From positions 12,411 to 76,410 of the forward strand of contig CAZTTH010000015.1 of NCBI GenBank assembly GCA_964615975.1: a stretch of DNA of 64,000 nucleotides, read 5' to 3'. Of this stretch, positions 43,877-53,371 are shown in pieces. A program made the translations under genes and the position numbers. The notes under the pieces were generated by a model that saw only the letters and a program-made list of their open reading frames with translations, was not told where the DNA came from and did no database searches. Positions within the stretch are counted from its first letter, which is position 1, and each line of letters opens with the position of its first letter. Source of the DNA: CAZTTH01 sp964615975. Lineage in GTDB: Bacteria; Verrucomicrobiota; Lentisphaeria; JABSQK01; JAJFLO01.

Positions 43877-46771
43877 ATGTTACTTCTGAAGAATCTCCCC
43901 ATCAGGAAGAAAATGACCATGATCATTCTGACCGCCTGCGCCACGGTACTCCTGATCTCCTTCATCATCATGGCATTATATGATGGGGTCGAATTTCGTC
44001 GCAATCTGGTTCACGATATGACCGCGCTGGCTGACATTCTCGGAAAAAACAACCGTGCCGCGCTGGCTTTTAATGATACCAACACGGCAAACGAGATATT
44101 ACAGGCCTTGCAGGCCAAACCCCGTGTGCTTATGGCTTGTCTCTATGATCAGGATGGCCATGAATTCGCGGTATATGTCCATCCGAATTATTCCGGGGAT
44201 CCTCCCCCCTCCGTTCAGCATGATGGCTTTCAATTCAAAAATGATTGTCTTGAACTTTTCCGCCCCATCCTGCTTAATGACATGCAGATTGGCACCATCT
44301 TTCTGCGTACAGATTTGGGACAAATCACGGCGCGGCTGCGGGTGTATGTGAATACATCACTGATGGTCCTGGTTGTCTCGCTCATCCTTGCCTATGTCAT
44401 CTCCGCCAGGCTGCAACGCCCCATCACCCAGCCCATCCTGGCTCTGGCAAATACGTCCAAGAAGATCACATCACAGCAGGACTATACACTGCGGGCGGAA
44501 AAGTTTAATCACGATGAAATTGGCCATTTGGCAGATGCTTTTAATGACATGATTGTCCAGGTTCAACAGCGCGAAGCGGCATTGCAATCCGAAATCAGCG
44601 AACGACAACAAGCAGAAGAGTCATTACGCGACAGTAAAGCACAAATTCAAACCATTGTTGAGAACCTTGCCGAAGGAGTCGTCGTTTCCGATCTCAATGG
44701 TCAAATTCTGTATTTTAATCGCGCCGCGCTGAATATGCACGAACTCGATGACACGGGGGATTACCGGCACTCCTTTTCCGCGTTCGCCACCAGGTTTGAA
44801 TTGTCCACCGCAAATGGAACGCTTTTATCTCCGGATCAATGGCCGCTGGCGCGCATCCTGCGCGGCGAAAAACTGACCGACCTGGAATTCCAGATCCGCC
44901 GCCGGAATTCAACCTGGGAACGAATCTATAGTTACAGCGGCGAAATTGCTCGCGACCATTCCGGTGGCTCCCTGATGGCAATCATGACCATTCATGACAT
45001 CTCCGAGCAGAAACAAGCCGATAAAAAGCTGCAGGCACAACTGAGCCGACTCGACCTCCTCAGTCGGATTACCCACGCGATCGGAGAACGCCAGGACATC
45101 GCCAGCATCTATCAGATTGTGCTGCGCACTCTTGAGGAAAATCTTCTTCTTGATTTCACCTGTGTCTGTCATTATGACCATGGTCATAATGCCCTCATAT
45201 TCAACCACATAGGGGTGAATAACTCCGGGTTGATCTCCCGGATCGCCCTTGTCGATCAGGAACAAATTTCCATCGCTGATGGCATCCTGGCACGCGCGGT
45301 TCGCGGACAATTGATTTATGAGCCGGATTTAGGTCAGATAGATTCCTCCTTCCCCCAACGCTTGTTTCGCGCCGGCTTGCGGTCTCTGGTAATTGCGCCC
45401 TTATTGGTGGAAAGTAAAATTTTCGGGGTGTTGATAGCGACACGGAAAGAAGCCAATAGTTTCAGTCCTGGTGAGTATGAATTCATTGGACAGTTATGCA
45501 AGCATGTGGCCTTGGCCGCGCATCAGGTGCAACTCTATGAATCGTTGCAACAAGCCTATAACGACCTGCATCAGTCCCAGCAAACCATCATGCAGCAAGA
45601 ACGCTTGCGGGCGCTTGGCCAGATGGCCAGCGGTATTGCGCATGACATTAACAATGCCCTCTCCCCGGTTTCACTTTATACCGAATCCCTGCTGGAAAAT
45701 GAACCCAATCTCAGCGTTAAGGGACGACAATATCTGGAAACGATTCAACGTGCCATTGATGATGTCTCCCATACCATTGGACGGATGCGTGAATTCTATC
45801 GTCAACGCGATCATCATGTCGAGCATGCCATGATTCAAATCAATGAATTAATTGAACAAGTAATTGAACTGACTCGCGCCCGCTGGTATGACATGCCTCA
45901 GCAGCGCGGGCATGTGATCAAAATTCAACCGGAACTGGAGGCCAATCTCCCTGCCATCAGAGGATCAGAAAGCGAAATCCGGGAAGCGCTCACCAATCTC
46001 ATTTTTAATGCGGTGGATGCCATGCATGAGGGCGGGACATTGACATTGCGAACGAAATCGACCCCTGCTGCGGTGCATCTTGATGGGACTCCGACATTAT
46101 CTTCGGTGCATCTCGAAGTGATTGATACCGGAATTGGCATGAGTGAAGAAATTCGGAATCGTTGTCTGGAACCGTTTTATACCAACAAGGGAGAACGCGG
46201 GACTGGATTGGGACTGGCCATGGTGTTTGGAATTTTGCAACGCCATAACGCCGATATTGAAATCCACAGTCAATTAGGCCAGGGCACAACGGTTCGGCTT
46301 GTATTCCCAGTCCCCCAGACCTCAGTAGACATGCCGCTTAAATCGGCGGTTGATCAAAAGTCACACACGCGAATTCCGCCCATGCGCATTCTGATCGTGG
46401 ATGATGATCCGTTTCTGATTAAATCACTTGCAGATACTTTGGAAACCGATAACCATATGGTAGTCAAAGCGAATGGCGGACACCATGGCATTGAATTATT
46501 TCAGCAGGCCTTTGATCAGGAGCACCCTTTTGATGTCGTGGTTACTGATCTGGGTATGCCAAACGTGGATGGACGCAAAGTCGCCAGCGCCATTAAAGCC
46601 ATATCGCCGGCGACGCCGGTGATCATGCTCACGGGGTGGGGACAACGCTTGATTGCCGAAAATGATATTCCAATGAATGTCGATTGTGTTCTTAATAAAC
46701 CACCCAAATTACAAGATTTGCGACAAGCCTTGGCGCGATATGGCCACCGCTCATTGAATCACGGAGCGTAA
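43877..46771 (+). CDS. CHASE8-HAMP-PAS-GAF hybrid histidine kinase with receiver
   Basis: 964 residues. TM1 is about 13-34. A periplasmic CHASE8-like domain spans 36-150 (LADILGKNNRAALAFNDTNTANEILQALQAKPRVLMACLYDQDG). TM2 is about 158-177, HAMP 178-235, PAS about 255-378 and GAF about 395-550. HisKA has phospho-acceptor His589 (ASGIAHDINNALSPV); the HATPase_c domain includes FNAVDAMHEGG, DTGIGMS and GTGLGLAMVFGI. A C-terminal receiver starts at MRILIVDDDPF, with VVVTDLGMPNVDG. The N-terminal half is YfiN-like but the output is a phosphorelay, not GGDEF. The close upstream yfiR-like gene is its likely regulator. Confidence 0.93.
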   Translation: MLLLKNLPIRKKMTMIILTACATVLLISFIIMALYDGVEFRRNLVHDMTALADILGKNNRAALAFNDTNTANEILQALQAKPRVLMACLYDQDGHEFAVYVHPNYSGDPPPSVQHDGFQFKNDCLELFRPILLNDMQIGTIFLRTDLGQITARLRVYVNTSLMVLVVSLILAYVISARLQRPITQPILALANTSKKITSQQDYTLRAEKFNHDEIGHLADAFNDMIVQVQQREAALQSEISERQQAEESLRDSKAQIQTIVENLAEGVVVSDLNGQILYFNRAALNMHELDDTGDYRHSFSAFATRFELSTANGTLLSPDQWPLARILRGEKLTDLEFQIRRRNSTWERIYSYSGEIARDHSGGSLMAIMTIHDISEQKQADKKLQAQLSRLDLLSRITHAIGERQDIASIYQIVLRTLEENLLLDFTCVCHYDHGHNALIFNHIGVNNSGLISRIALVDQEQISIADGILARAVRGQLIYEPDLGQIDSSFPQRLFRAGLRSLVIAPLLVESKIFGVLIATRKEANSFSPGEYEFIGQLCKHVALAAHQVQLYESLQQAYNDLHQSQQTIMQQERLRALGQMASGIAHDINNALSPVSLYTESLLENEPNLSVKGRQYLETIQRAIDDVSHTIGRMREFYRQRDHHVEHAMIQINELIEQVIELTRARWYDMPQQRGHVIKIQPELEANLPAIRGSESEIREALTNLIFNAVDAMHEGGTLTLRTKSTPAAVHLDGTPTLSSVHLEVIDTGIGMSEEIRNRCLEPFYTNKGERGTGLGLAMVFGILQRHNADIEIHSQLGQGTTVRLVFPVPQTSVDMPLKSAVDQKSHTRIPPMRILIVDDDPFLIKSLADTLETDNHMVVKANGGHHGIELFQQAFDQEHPFDVVVTDLGMPNVDGRKVASAIKAISPATPVIMLTGWGQRLIAENDIPMNVDCVLNKPPKLQDLRQALARYGHRSLNHGA

Positions 46772-46938
46772 TTCTCAAATCCCTTTATGTTAAGATGGAG
46801 AGTTTTCATTTTCTCATGTGAGCGAAAGACATTTATTCCCGGGATATTGACGTGTGAATCAATCAGGCGATATTTTCACAACCGGAACCAACACCTCAAT
46901 AACAACTTATACCCTCCTGTTCTGATGGTTATTTAGAG

Positions 46939-48993
46939 ATGAAATACGATGTGGAAAAACTGGCGATTCGGCTCCTTATCGTCGATGATGAAGCGCCGCA
47001 GATGACAGCCCTCTGTGATACCCTTCGTGATTATGGCTATGAAACCTCTGGATATACCTCCGCATTGGAAGCAATAACCGCCTTGCGCGCCACCGAATTT
47101 GATATCGTTCTCAGCGATCTGATGATGCCGGAGATGGATGGCATCGCGTTTCTGACCGCAGCCCTGGAAATCGACCCCAATCTGGTCGGGATCATCATGA
47201 CCGGTCATGGCACGATCAAAACCGCGGTTTCGGCAATGAAGGTGGGCGCCTTGGATTATGTGCTTAAACCATTCAAGATCAGCGCGATTCTTCCCGTGCT
47301 TAATCGGGCGGCGACCATGCGTCAATTGCGTACCGAGAATATTCAATTAAGAGAAATTATTGGGATTTATGAACTCTGCATGGCACTGACATTCGCCATG
47401 GATTACGATACGATTCTGGAGAAAATCGCCGTTGCCGCCCATCACCAGTGCAACCATGGTGATGTGATTGTGATGCTTCCCGATGAAACCGGCAGGGAAT
47501 ATTGGGCGGCAGTTACTCATGGAGAAAACAGTGAGAAGTTTCGCGGCATCAGAGTCAGCATTGATGCGGCGATGAAGGAATGGATCACGGGTTTCACTAT
47601 TGGATCATTAAACAGCGAAGCGATACACGCGGCCCCATCTGGCAGTGAAAATCCACTCCGCCATATCATACCCGGGATCGCCATTCCCATGATCTCCGGC
47701 GGCAAAGTCATTGGAATTTTGATCTTCAACCCGCTCAACTCCACCCGCCTGGTTACTTCAGGGAAAATCAAGGCAATGAATATTCTCGCGGGCGCCGGCG
47801 CCTCGGCATTGGAATCCGCATTGTTATTACAACAATTGCGCGCCGCTGAAATGCGCTACCGACGGTTGGCGGAAAATGCCGAAGATATTATCTATCGTAT
47901 TGAATTTGAACCCACCCATCGTTATCGCTATGTCAATCAGGCCATTAAATCTCTTACCGGCTACACTCCCGAAGAACTCTATAACGACCCGGATTTTGGC
48001 ATTGCCCTAACCCATCCGGATGATCGTCATCTGATCAAACAGATTTATGACGGCGAGTTTGCCAGCGGCATGACCTTCACGATGAGATGGATATGCAAGA
48101 ATACCGCGGTGGTATGGGTGGAACAGCGGGTTATTCGGATCCCCAACGAACTCGGACAATTAATCGCCATCGAGGGCATTGTGCGCGATGTCACGGAGCG
48201 CAAACGCACGGAAGAAGAAATACTCCATCTCAATCAGGAATTGGAACAACGCGTCCGTGATCGCACCGCGGACCTTGAAGCTGCCTATGCGGAATTGGAA
48301 TCATTCTCCTATTCAGTATCCCATGACTTAAGAGCGCCTTTGCGCGCCATCGAAGGCTTTTCCAGTATTCTGCTTAAAGATTTTTCATCCCAGCTTCCGG
48401 ACCAGACACAATACTTATTGAATCGTATCATTGTCAATACGACCCGCATGAGTCAATTAATTGATGACTTATTGCACTTTTCAAAGTTGCAAAAACAACC
48501 CTTAAAAAAGAATCCGTTGAAATTGCATGACCTTGTTAGTGAAGTCGTGGCTGAATTGCTGGAAGCGACTGGGGATCGCACAATAAATATTGTTGTCAAC
48601 CCCCTGCCTGATTGCACCGGCGACTTGTCCTTGCTCAGGCAGGTTTTCTTCAATCTGTTAGCCAATGCCATAAAATTCACGCGGATCAGGGAACAAGCCA
48701 TGATCGAAGTCGGTTGCACTCCACAAACAAAGGAGTTTATCTACTATGTCCGCGACAATGGCGCCGGTTTCAATATGAATTATGGCGATCGACTGTTTCG
48801 CGTCTTTCAGCGCCTTCATCAGGTCAACGCGTTTGAAGGAACCGGACTGGGATTATCCCTGGTAAAAAACATCATTAATCGTCATGGAGGACGAATTTGG
48901 GCGGAGGGGAAGGAAAATAAGGGAGCAACCTTTTATTTTTCCCTGCCCATAACCTTGGAAGAGAACCCCATATCAGCAAATGATGATCAGTAG
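46939..48993 (+). CDS. Receiver-GAF-PAS histidine kinase
   Basis: 684 residues, no membrane segment. The N-terminal receiver (about 1-125) has VDDEAP and phosphoacceptor Asp in IVLSDLMMPEMDG. A GAF-like domain is at about 135-300 and a PAS/PAC domain at about 307-425 (YRRLAENAEDIIYRIEF, GIVRDVTERKRTEEE). A coiled coil leads to HisKA (SYSVSHDLRAPLRAIEGFSSILL) and HATPase_c (NLLANAIKFTR, VRDNGAGFNMNYGDRLFRVFQRLH, GTGLGLSLVKNIINRHGG). The kinase core is of the phytochrome-like type. It begins 167 bases after the hybrid kinase and could accept its phosphate, acting as the next relay step. Confidence 0.92.
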   Translation: MKYDVEKLAIRLLIVDDEAPQMTALCDTLRDYGYETSGYTSALEAITALRATEFDIVLSDLMMPEMDGIAFLTAALEIDPNLVGIIMTGHGTIKTAVSAMKVGALDYVLKPFKISAILPVLNRAATMRQLRTENIQLREIIGIYELCMALTFAMDYDTILEKIAVAAHHQCNHGDVIVMLPDETGREYWAAVTHGENSEKFRGIRVSIDAAMKEWITGFTIGSLNSEAIHAAPSGSENPLRHIIPGIAIPMISGGKVIGILIFNPLNSTRLVTSGKIKAMNILAGAGASALESALLLQQLRAAEMRYRRLAENAEDIIYRIEFEPTHRYRYVNQAIKSLTGYTPEELYNDPDFGIALTHPDDRHLIKQIYDGEFASGMTFTMRWICKNTAVVWVEQRVIRIPNELGQLIAIEGIVRDVTERKRTEEEILHLNQELEQRVRDRTADLEAAYAELESFSYSVSHDLRAPLRAIEGFSSILLKDFSSQLPDQTQYLLNRIIVNTTRMSQLIDDLLHFSKLQKQPLKKNPLKLHDLVSEVVAELLEATGDRTINIVVNPLPDCTGDLSLLRQVFFNLLANAIKFTRIREQAMIEVGCTPQTKEFIYYVRDNGAGFNMNYGDRLFRVFQRLHQVNAFEGTGLGLSLVKNIINRHGGRIWAEGKENKGATFYFSLPITLEENPISANDDQ

Positions 48994-49398
48994 TTCTGTG
49001 GCGCCCTCGCCTGCCATGACCATGGCCAGAACGAACGGTCGCGTTTTTTCCTCTTGAATAGCCCACCATGGTGATTGCCTGAAGACAATCTTTTCTCTCC
49101 CAATCGACTTGAGTCCATAAGCGACGCTGCCACCACCCAATGTAGATTCTCGTTCTCGGCATCGCTCGGTCATAAGTTTGAGGTTGATAACCCATGCCTC
49201 CAGAGCTTGAAGATCCCATCGAACGCGAAATCCCAGGGTGTTGCTCCATACCGGTTTACCATGATGAAATAAAAACAACTTGCAACCATGCAATGTAATC
49301 CCTGGGAATGCCCCCATTTCATGACCGGAAACTGATACTCGCCCCAGGCTGGAATCACTCTTTGACCGCAAGCAGTATCCCTCTGTTGATGATCGCAA
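48973..49398 (-). CDS. Hypothetical protein, possibly a disrupted gene
   Basis: In the 520-base space between the receiver kinase and uppP, the minus strand is open from about 49458 to 48973 and reads protein-like (GITLHGCKLFLFHHGKPVWSN, LQALEAWVINLKLMTERC, GREKIVFRQSPWW). No family is recognised. The frame has only a TTG near 49398 or an ATG near 49323 as start. A better start, an ATG at 49477 with GAGGTG-like sequence upstream, lies in another frame and stops after 17 codons; a single-base frameshift would join them. It overlaps the end of the kinase gene by 21 bases. It may be a decayed gene, or a spurious frame. Confidence 0.25.
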   Translation of the reverse strand: MRSSTEGYCLRSKSDSSLGRVSVSGHEMGAFPGITLHGCKLFLFHHGKPVWSNTLGFRVRWDLQALEAWVINLKLMTERCRERESTLGGGSVAYGLKSIGREKIVFRQSPWWAIQEEKTRPFVLAMVMAGEGATELLIIIC

Positions 49399-49513
49399 TG
49401 CGGGAATGGCGTCGACGATGGAATTATGAGCCCCACTTTCCGCCGTGTTGGTTTGCTCTCATCGAGACGATGATCATCTCTCAACACCTCTTCCGGGATG
49501 AAGACCATCCAGG

Positions 49514-50332
49514 TCAAAAGCCGTCGTGGTGATTCCAGTACACCGCGATCAGGACCATGCCGAAGATGATCCGGTACCAGGCAAAAGGCACAAATGAATA
49601 CCGTGAAATGAAGCGGATCAAGGTGCGAATGGCGAGCATGCCCGCAAGGAATGACATGATGAATCCAGTGGCAAAAAGAGGAAGATCGTGCAGTGAGAGG
49701 ATGTCGCGCTGAGTGAAGAGCTTCACCGCGCTTGCCCCGAGCATGGCCGGAAGCGCCATGAAAAAAGAAAACTCGGTGGCTGCAAGCCGGGTCAAACCTA
49801 ATAATAATCCCCCCATGATGGTGGCGCCGGAACGAGAAAATCCCGGAAAAAGTATCGCTAAAATCTGAAAACAACCGATTCCCAATGCCACCTGCCAGGA
49901 GATGGATTCGATGGTGTTGATGCGGGGATTATGGGGACGCCATTCCGCCCATAAAATCGCCACCCCCCCGAATACCAACGACAATGAGACGGAATAGGGA
50001 TTGAAAAAATGGGTCTCGATCCACTCTTCCGTCGGCAAACCAATGATCACCGCGGGGATGGTGGCAACCATCAGGTTAATGATTAATTGGCGCGCCTGAG
50101 TGTCCTGGATACAATTGAGCCCGACCTGGGTGAGTTTTTCGCGATAGAGCCAGACCACCGCGAGAATAGCGCCCAGTTGAATAAAGATAATGAATGCATT
50201 TTCCTTAACCCCGGTAAAATTCAGCCAATCCTGAACCAGGATGAGATGTCCGGTTGAAGAAACCGGAATGAATTCCGTGGCTCCTTCGACAATTCCCAAA
50301 ATCACCGCTTTTAACAGGTTGAGTGACTCCAT
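49514..50332 (-). CDS. uppP: Undecaprenyl-diphosphatase
   Basis: 272 residues with about eight membrane segments. The two BacA/UppP signatures are present: AVILGIVEGATEFIPVSSTGHLIL near the N-terminus and FPGFSRSGATIMGGLLLG with the catalytic Ser/Arg. It recycles the lipid carrier for peptidoglycan and other envelope polymers by dephosphorylating C55-PP. It stands alone; its ATG is at 50332. Confidence 0.97.
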   Translation of the reverse strand: MESLNLLKAVILGIVEGATEFIPVSSTGHLILVQDWLNFTGVKENAFIIFIQLGAILAVVWLYREKLTQVGLNCIQDTQARQLIINLMVATIPAVIIGLPTEEWIETHFFNPYSVSLSLVFGGVAILWAEWRPHNPRINTIESISWQVALGIGCFQILAILFPGFSRSGATIMGGLLLGLTRLAATEFSFFMALPAMLGASAVKLFTQRDILSLHDLPLFATGFIMSFLAGMLAIRTLIRFISRYSFVPFAWYRIIFGMVLIAVYWNHHDGF

Positions 50333-50539
50333 AATCTTGTTGAATACCCTTCTGCCCGGTTTGTTGTTTGTTCTCTAGCGATCAGATATTACCATACCCA
50401 TGACAATAAAATGAAGATTGGAGATCGGGCAAGGCATGGTTTTAATCGGACACGAAAGCCGGGACAACTAATATCCATCCTTCCTGCCAGCGTATACTTC
50501 GCTGCCGGTGGGCCGTGATCGCGGTAAAAGTGTTCGTGT

Positions 50540-51019
50540 TTATGGGGTGACGTGCATCACTCCGCGCATGGATTGCCAATGTCCGGAGTAGGTGCAGATA
50601 TAGGGGTAATCACCTGGCGCGGGCGCGGTAAAAACAATCTCGGATTTTTGGCCCGGCGGCGCCAGCGGAGTGCGCAGCAAGATCTTCGGATGGTTATCGG
50701 GGTAGAATTCCTTGGTTTGTCCCGCTTCAGCGGAGGCTTTGCCGACTTCTGCGACCACCGCATCCAGTTCGGCGGCGGATGAACATCGGGTTAAAAGGAC
50801 GAAATTATGCGACATGACCATCGGCAATCCAGTGGCGATATTGTCCATGACGACACGGACTTGTTTCCCGGTTTTGACTGTAAATTCAGTTTGTTTCCAC
50901 TTTAATTCATTGTACTGTGGCTGCATGAAGATTTCATAATCGATTTTGCTTCCGCACCCGCCGGCGATCATCAAACCAACGCCAATTACCGCGCCAATGG
51001 CAAAGTTTCTGGTTTTCAT
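50540..51019 (-). CDS. Azurin-like blue copper protein
   Basis: 159 residues. The signal segment ends in AGGC (Cys22), so it may be a lipoprotein. The azurin-type copper site is complete: His71 (MVMSHNFVLL), Cys142, His147 and Met151 (CTYSGHWQSMRGVM). The inserted helical flap (CSSAAELDAVVAEVGKASAEAG) is also typical of azurins. It is a periplasmic or membrane-tethered one-electron carrier, perhaps for a cytochrome oxidase or nitrite reductase, neither of which is in this window. Confidence 0.92.
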   Translation of the reverse strand: MKTRNFAIGAVIGVGLMIAGGCGSKIDYEIFMQPQYNELKWKQTEFTVKTGKQVRVVMDNIATGLPMVMSHNFVLLTRCSSAAELDAVVAEVGKASAEAGQTKEFYPDNHPKILLRTPLAPPGQKSEIVFTAPAPGDYPYICTYSGHWQSMRGVMHVTP

Positions 51020-51201
51020 GGATTATCCTCTTTGAAAGAATGTGGTGGCCCGTTATCAGGTTTTAACTATGATATTAATTTGGTTTTGAATCAACAACGG
51101 ATTAACATATCCTTCTTATGTGGTGCTGCAATCAAGTTCAATCTTTAGATTACGGCTCATTTCACCTCAAAAATAAAATAAAATCAGCGTGGAGATTTAT
51201 C

Positions 51202-51849
51202 ATGTATCGCAATCTAATATGGCTCATTTGCTTAATTTTATTCGTTTCAACCAGGCCAATCAATGGCGGGGAAACTCTGACATTGAATCGTCAGGAGGTA
51301 ACGCGATTGATCAGCGATCAAATTCACATCGACGACCCCAACAAAATCACCGCCATCCTTGATCGTATCATTGGCAATAAAGATTGGGAACCTTATGGAT
51401 TTGTCTTGCCGGATAATGGCATCAGGGTGGATGTGATGAAAAATGAAATGACCGCGGGCACCTTCTGGATTCATGATCAGTCGATTTATTGCTTCCATCA
51501 GGACCGTTATGAAATACGGCGCATCTCCGCCGTGCAGAAAAGTCAAGTGGTTGCTTTGCTCGGGGTCGCCGGGAAAGCAAAAATTGCTCCTGGTGTCAGC
51601 GATCATAATCATTCTGTCCAGCTTGAGGAGAGCAGTCCAGGAAGCATAAAAACCGAGGTCAGCAAAGATGTCACGCTCGATTTCCTCATGGATGACAATG
51701 CCGCGCCCAATACCCTCAATCTTGACAATCTCGGTGGCGGCACCATCAACAATGTCCCCAACCGCCAACTGGAAGTCAAACCGCAGTTAAACAACGACGG
51801 GAATTTTGACTTGCACTTGGACGACATTGATCACATTGAAAAAAAATAA
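51202..51849 (+). CDS. Secreted protein of unknown function
   Basis: 215 residues from the ATG at 51202, which has GGAG eight bases upstream; the frame is open further upstream but the signal peptide (MYRNLIWLICLILFVSTRPINGG) fixes this start. The mature part has an N-terminal helical region (LNRQEVTRLISDQIHIDDPNKITAILDRII) and an acidic C-terminal region rich in Asn and Asp. No family recognised. It may be co-transcribed with the ROK gene, which starts nine bases after its stop. Confidence 0.75.
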   Translation: MYRNLIWLICLILFVSTRPINGGETLTLNRQEVTRLISDQIHIDDPNKITAILDRIIGNKDWEPYGFVLPDNGIRVDVMKNEMTAGTFWIHDQSIYCFHQDRYEIRRISAVQKSQVVALLGVAGKAKIAPGVSDHNHSVQLEESSPGSIKTEVSKDVTLDFLMDDNAAPNTLNLDNLGGGTINNVPNRQLEVKPQLNNDGNFDLHLDDIDHIEKK

Positions 51850-51858
51850 GCCATCATT

Positions 51859-53265
51859 ATGGAAAACAATAACGATTTGCCGTTGATAAAACCCCGCATT
51901 CGCCCGCCGCTCGATCCTTATTTTCGTCCGGCCTGCCTTGCCAATCGGGCTTTTCGCAAACACGTCTCAAAAACCGGTGAGGGGGTGCCGGTCTCACTGG
52001 CGCTGGAACGCCATCCCGGGTCGATCTCCCGCTTTGCCACCACGATTTTTCCGATTAATCATCCCGAATCCAAGGGGAATTTCATCTATCTTGAGCGCCT
52101 GCTCAAATGTCTCCTCTGGTCGCGGGGGGGCAGCAAGCTGTATATTGCCGGACCGATTAATTTAATCCGGCGATTGCAAGCGCATTATACCCAGACCACC
52201 GCGGGAATTTTCGATGCCGACATGATGGGCAAGAAGATCTATCATCATCCCTTTACCATCATTCCGGCAGCCGCGGATGAGTTGCCCGCGGCCTGCGAGC
52301 CGGCGGCGGCGTTGGGGCGGCATCTGGATGGTTGCCGCATCGGCTTTGATCTGGGCGCCAGCGACCGCAAGGCTGCCGCCATCATTGACGGCGAATGCAT
52401 CCATAGCGAAGAAATCCCCTGGTTCCCGGCGTTGGAGAAGGATCCCCAATGGCACTTCGACCAGATCATGGATTCGTTAAAAAAGGCAGCCGCGCATCTC
52501 CCGCACGTCGATGCCATCGGCGGCAGCGCCGCCGGGGTGTATGTGAAGAATCAGGTGCGTGTCGCCTCGTTGTTTCGCGGTGTGCCTGACGCGGTGTTCA
52601 AGGAACAGATAGGCCCCTTATTTCACAATCTCAAAAAGGCCTGGAATGATATTCCCTTCGAAGTTGTCAACGACGGTGAAGTCACCGCGCTGGCCGGCGC
52701 CATGGCATTGAACCGCAATGGCATATTGGGGATCGCCATGGGTTCCAGTCTCGCCGGCGGCTATGTGACCCAGGAAGGGACAATCACGGACTGGTTGAAT
52801 GAGTTGTGTTTTGTCCCGGTTGACTATCATCCTGCAGCGGCGATCGATGAATGGTCGGGCGACTATGGCTGTGGCGTGAGGTACTTTTCCCAACAGGCAG
52901 TCGGCAGATTGATCCCGAAATCAGGACTGGAGATAGAAACGACCCTGCCGTTGCCCGAACAACTAAACAAGGTACAGCAAGCGATGGCGGCGGGTGATGA
53001 ACGCGCGGCAGCGATTTATCACACCATTGGCGTTTACCTCGGGTATACCCTGGCGCATTACGCGGAATTCTATGACTTCAATTATTTACTCGTTCTTGGC
53101 CGGGTCATGACCGGCGCGGGAGGAGATCTGATCATTGACCATGCGCGACAAATTTTAAATGATGAATTTCCCGAACTCGCGCAAAAAATACACTTTCATT
53201 TTCCTGATGAAAAAGAAAAACGCCATGGCCAGGCGATTGCCGCGGCCAGTCTGCCGGTGATTTAG
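51859..53265 (+). CDS. ROK family protein (sugar kinase-like)
   Basis: 468 residues, longer than usual ROK kinases because of a roughly 150-residue N-terminal extension. The ATPase fold is visible: phosphate-1 loop IGFDLGASDRKAAAIIDG, GGSAAGVYV, EVVNDGEVTALAGAMAL (in place of the usual NDANAAALGE) and GIAMGSSLAGGYVTQEG. The CXCGXXGCXE zinc motif of ROK is not seen. It probably phosphorylates a hexose, but the active-site variation leaves a regulatory or other role open. Its TAG stop is the first codon of repeat copy C. Confidence 0.8.
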   Translation: MENNNDLPLIKPRIRPPLDPYFRPACLANRAFRKHVSKTGEGVPVSLALERHPGSISRFATTIFPINHPESKGNFIYLERLLKCLLWSRGGSKLYIAGPINLIRRLQAHYTQTTAGIFDADMMGKKIYHHPFTIIPAAADELPAACEPAAALGRHLDGCRIGFDLGASDRKAAAIIDGECIHSEEIPWFPALEKDPQWHFDQIMDSLKKAAAHLPHVDAIGGSAAGVYVKNQVRVASLFRGVPDAVFKEQIGPLFHNLKKAWNDIPFEVVNDGEVTALAGAMALNRNGILGIAMGSSLAGGYVTQEGTITDWLNELCFVPVDYHPAAAIDEWSGDYGCGVRYFSQQAVGRLIPKSGLEIETTLPLPEQLNKVQQAMAAGDERAAAIYHTIGVYLGYTLAHYAEFYDFNYLLVLGRVMTGAGGDLIIDHARQILNDEFPELAQKIHFHFPDEKEKRHGQAIAAASLPVI

Positions 53266-53349
53266 ACTGCAAGCAGTCGAATTTTCGCTCGCCGCGATTC
53301 CACCCTGACTGGTAATCAAGCAAGCTTTTTCTAAACCTCGATTGGGTTC
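53263..53349 (+). repeat. Stop-codon-linked 87-nt repeat, copy C
   Basis: Begins with the TAG stop of the ROK gene: TAGACTGCAAGCAGTCGA, then ATTTTCGC, TTTTTCTAAA and ending GATTGGGTTC. It matches copy A without gaps (about 64 of 87 positions by hand count) and shares the GATTGGGTTC tail with copy B. It lies in the 106-base gap between two convergent genes. Confidence 0.75.
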
Positions 53350-53371
53350 TATCTAATTAGGTGCGGCAATA

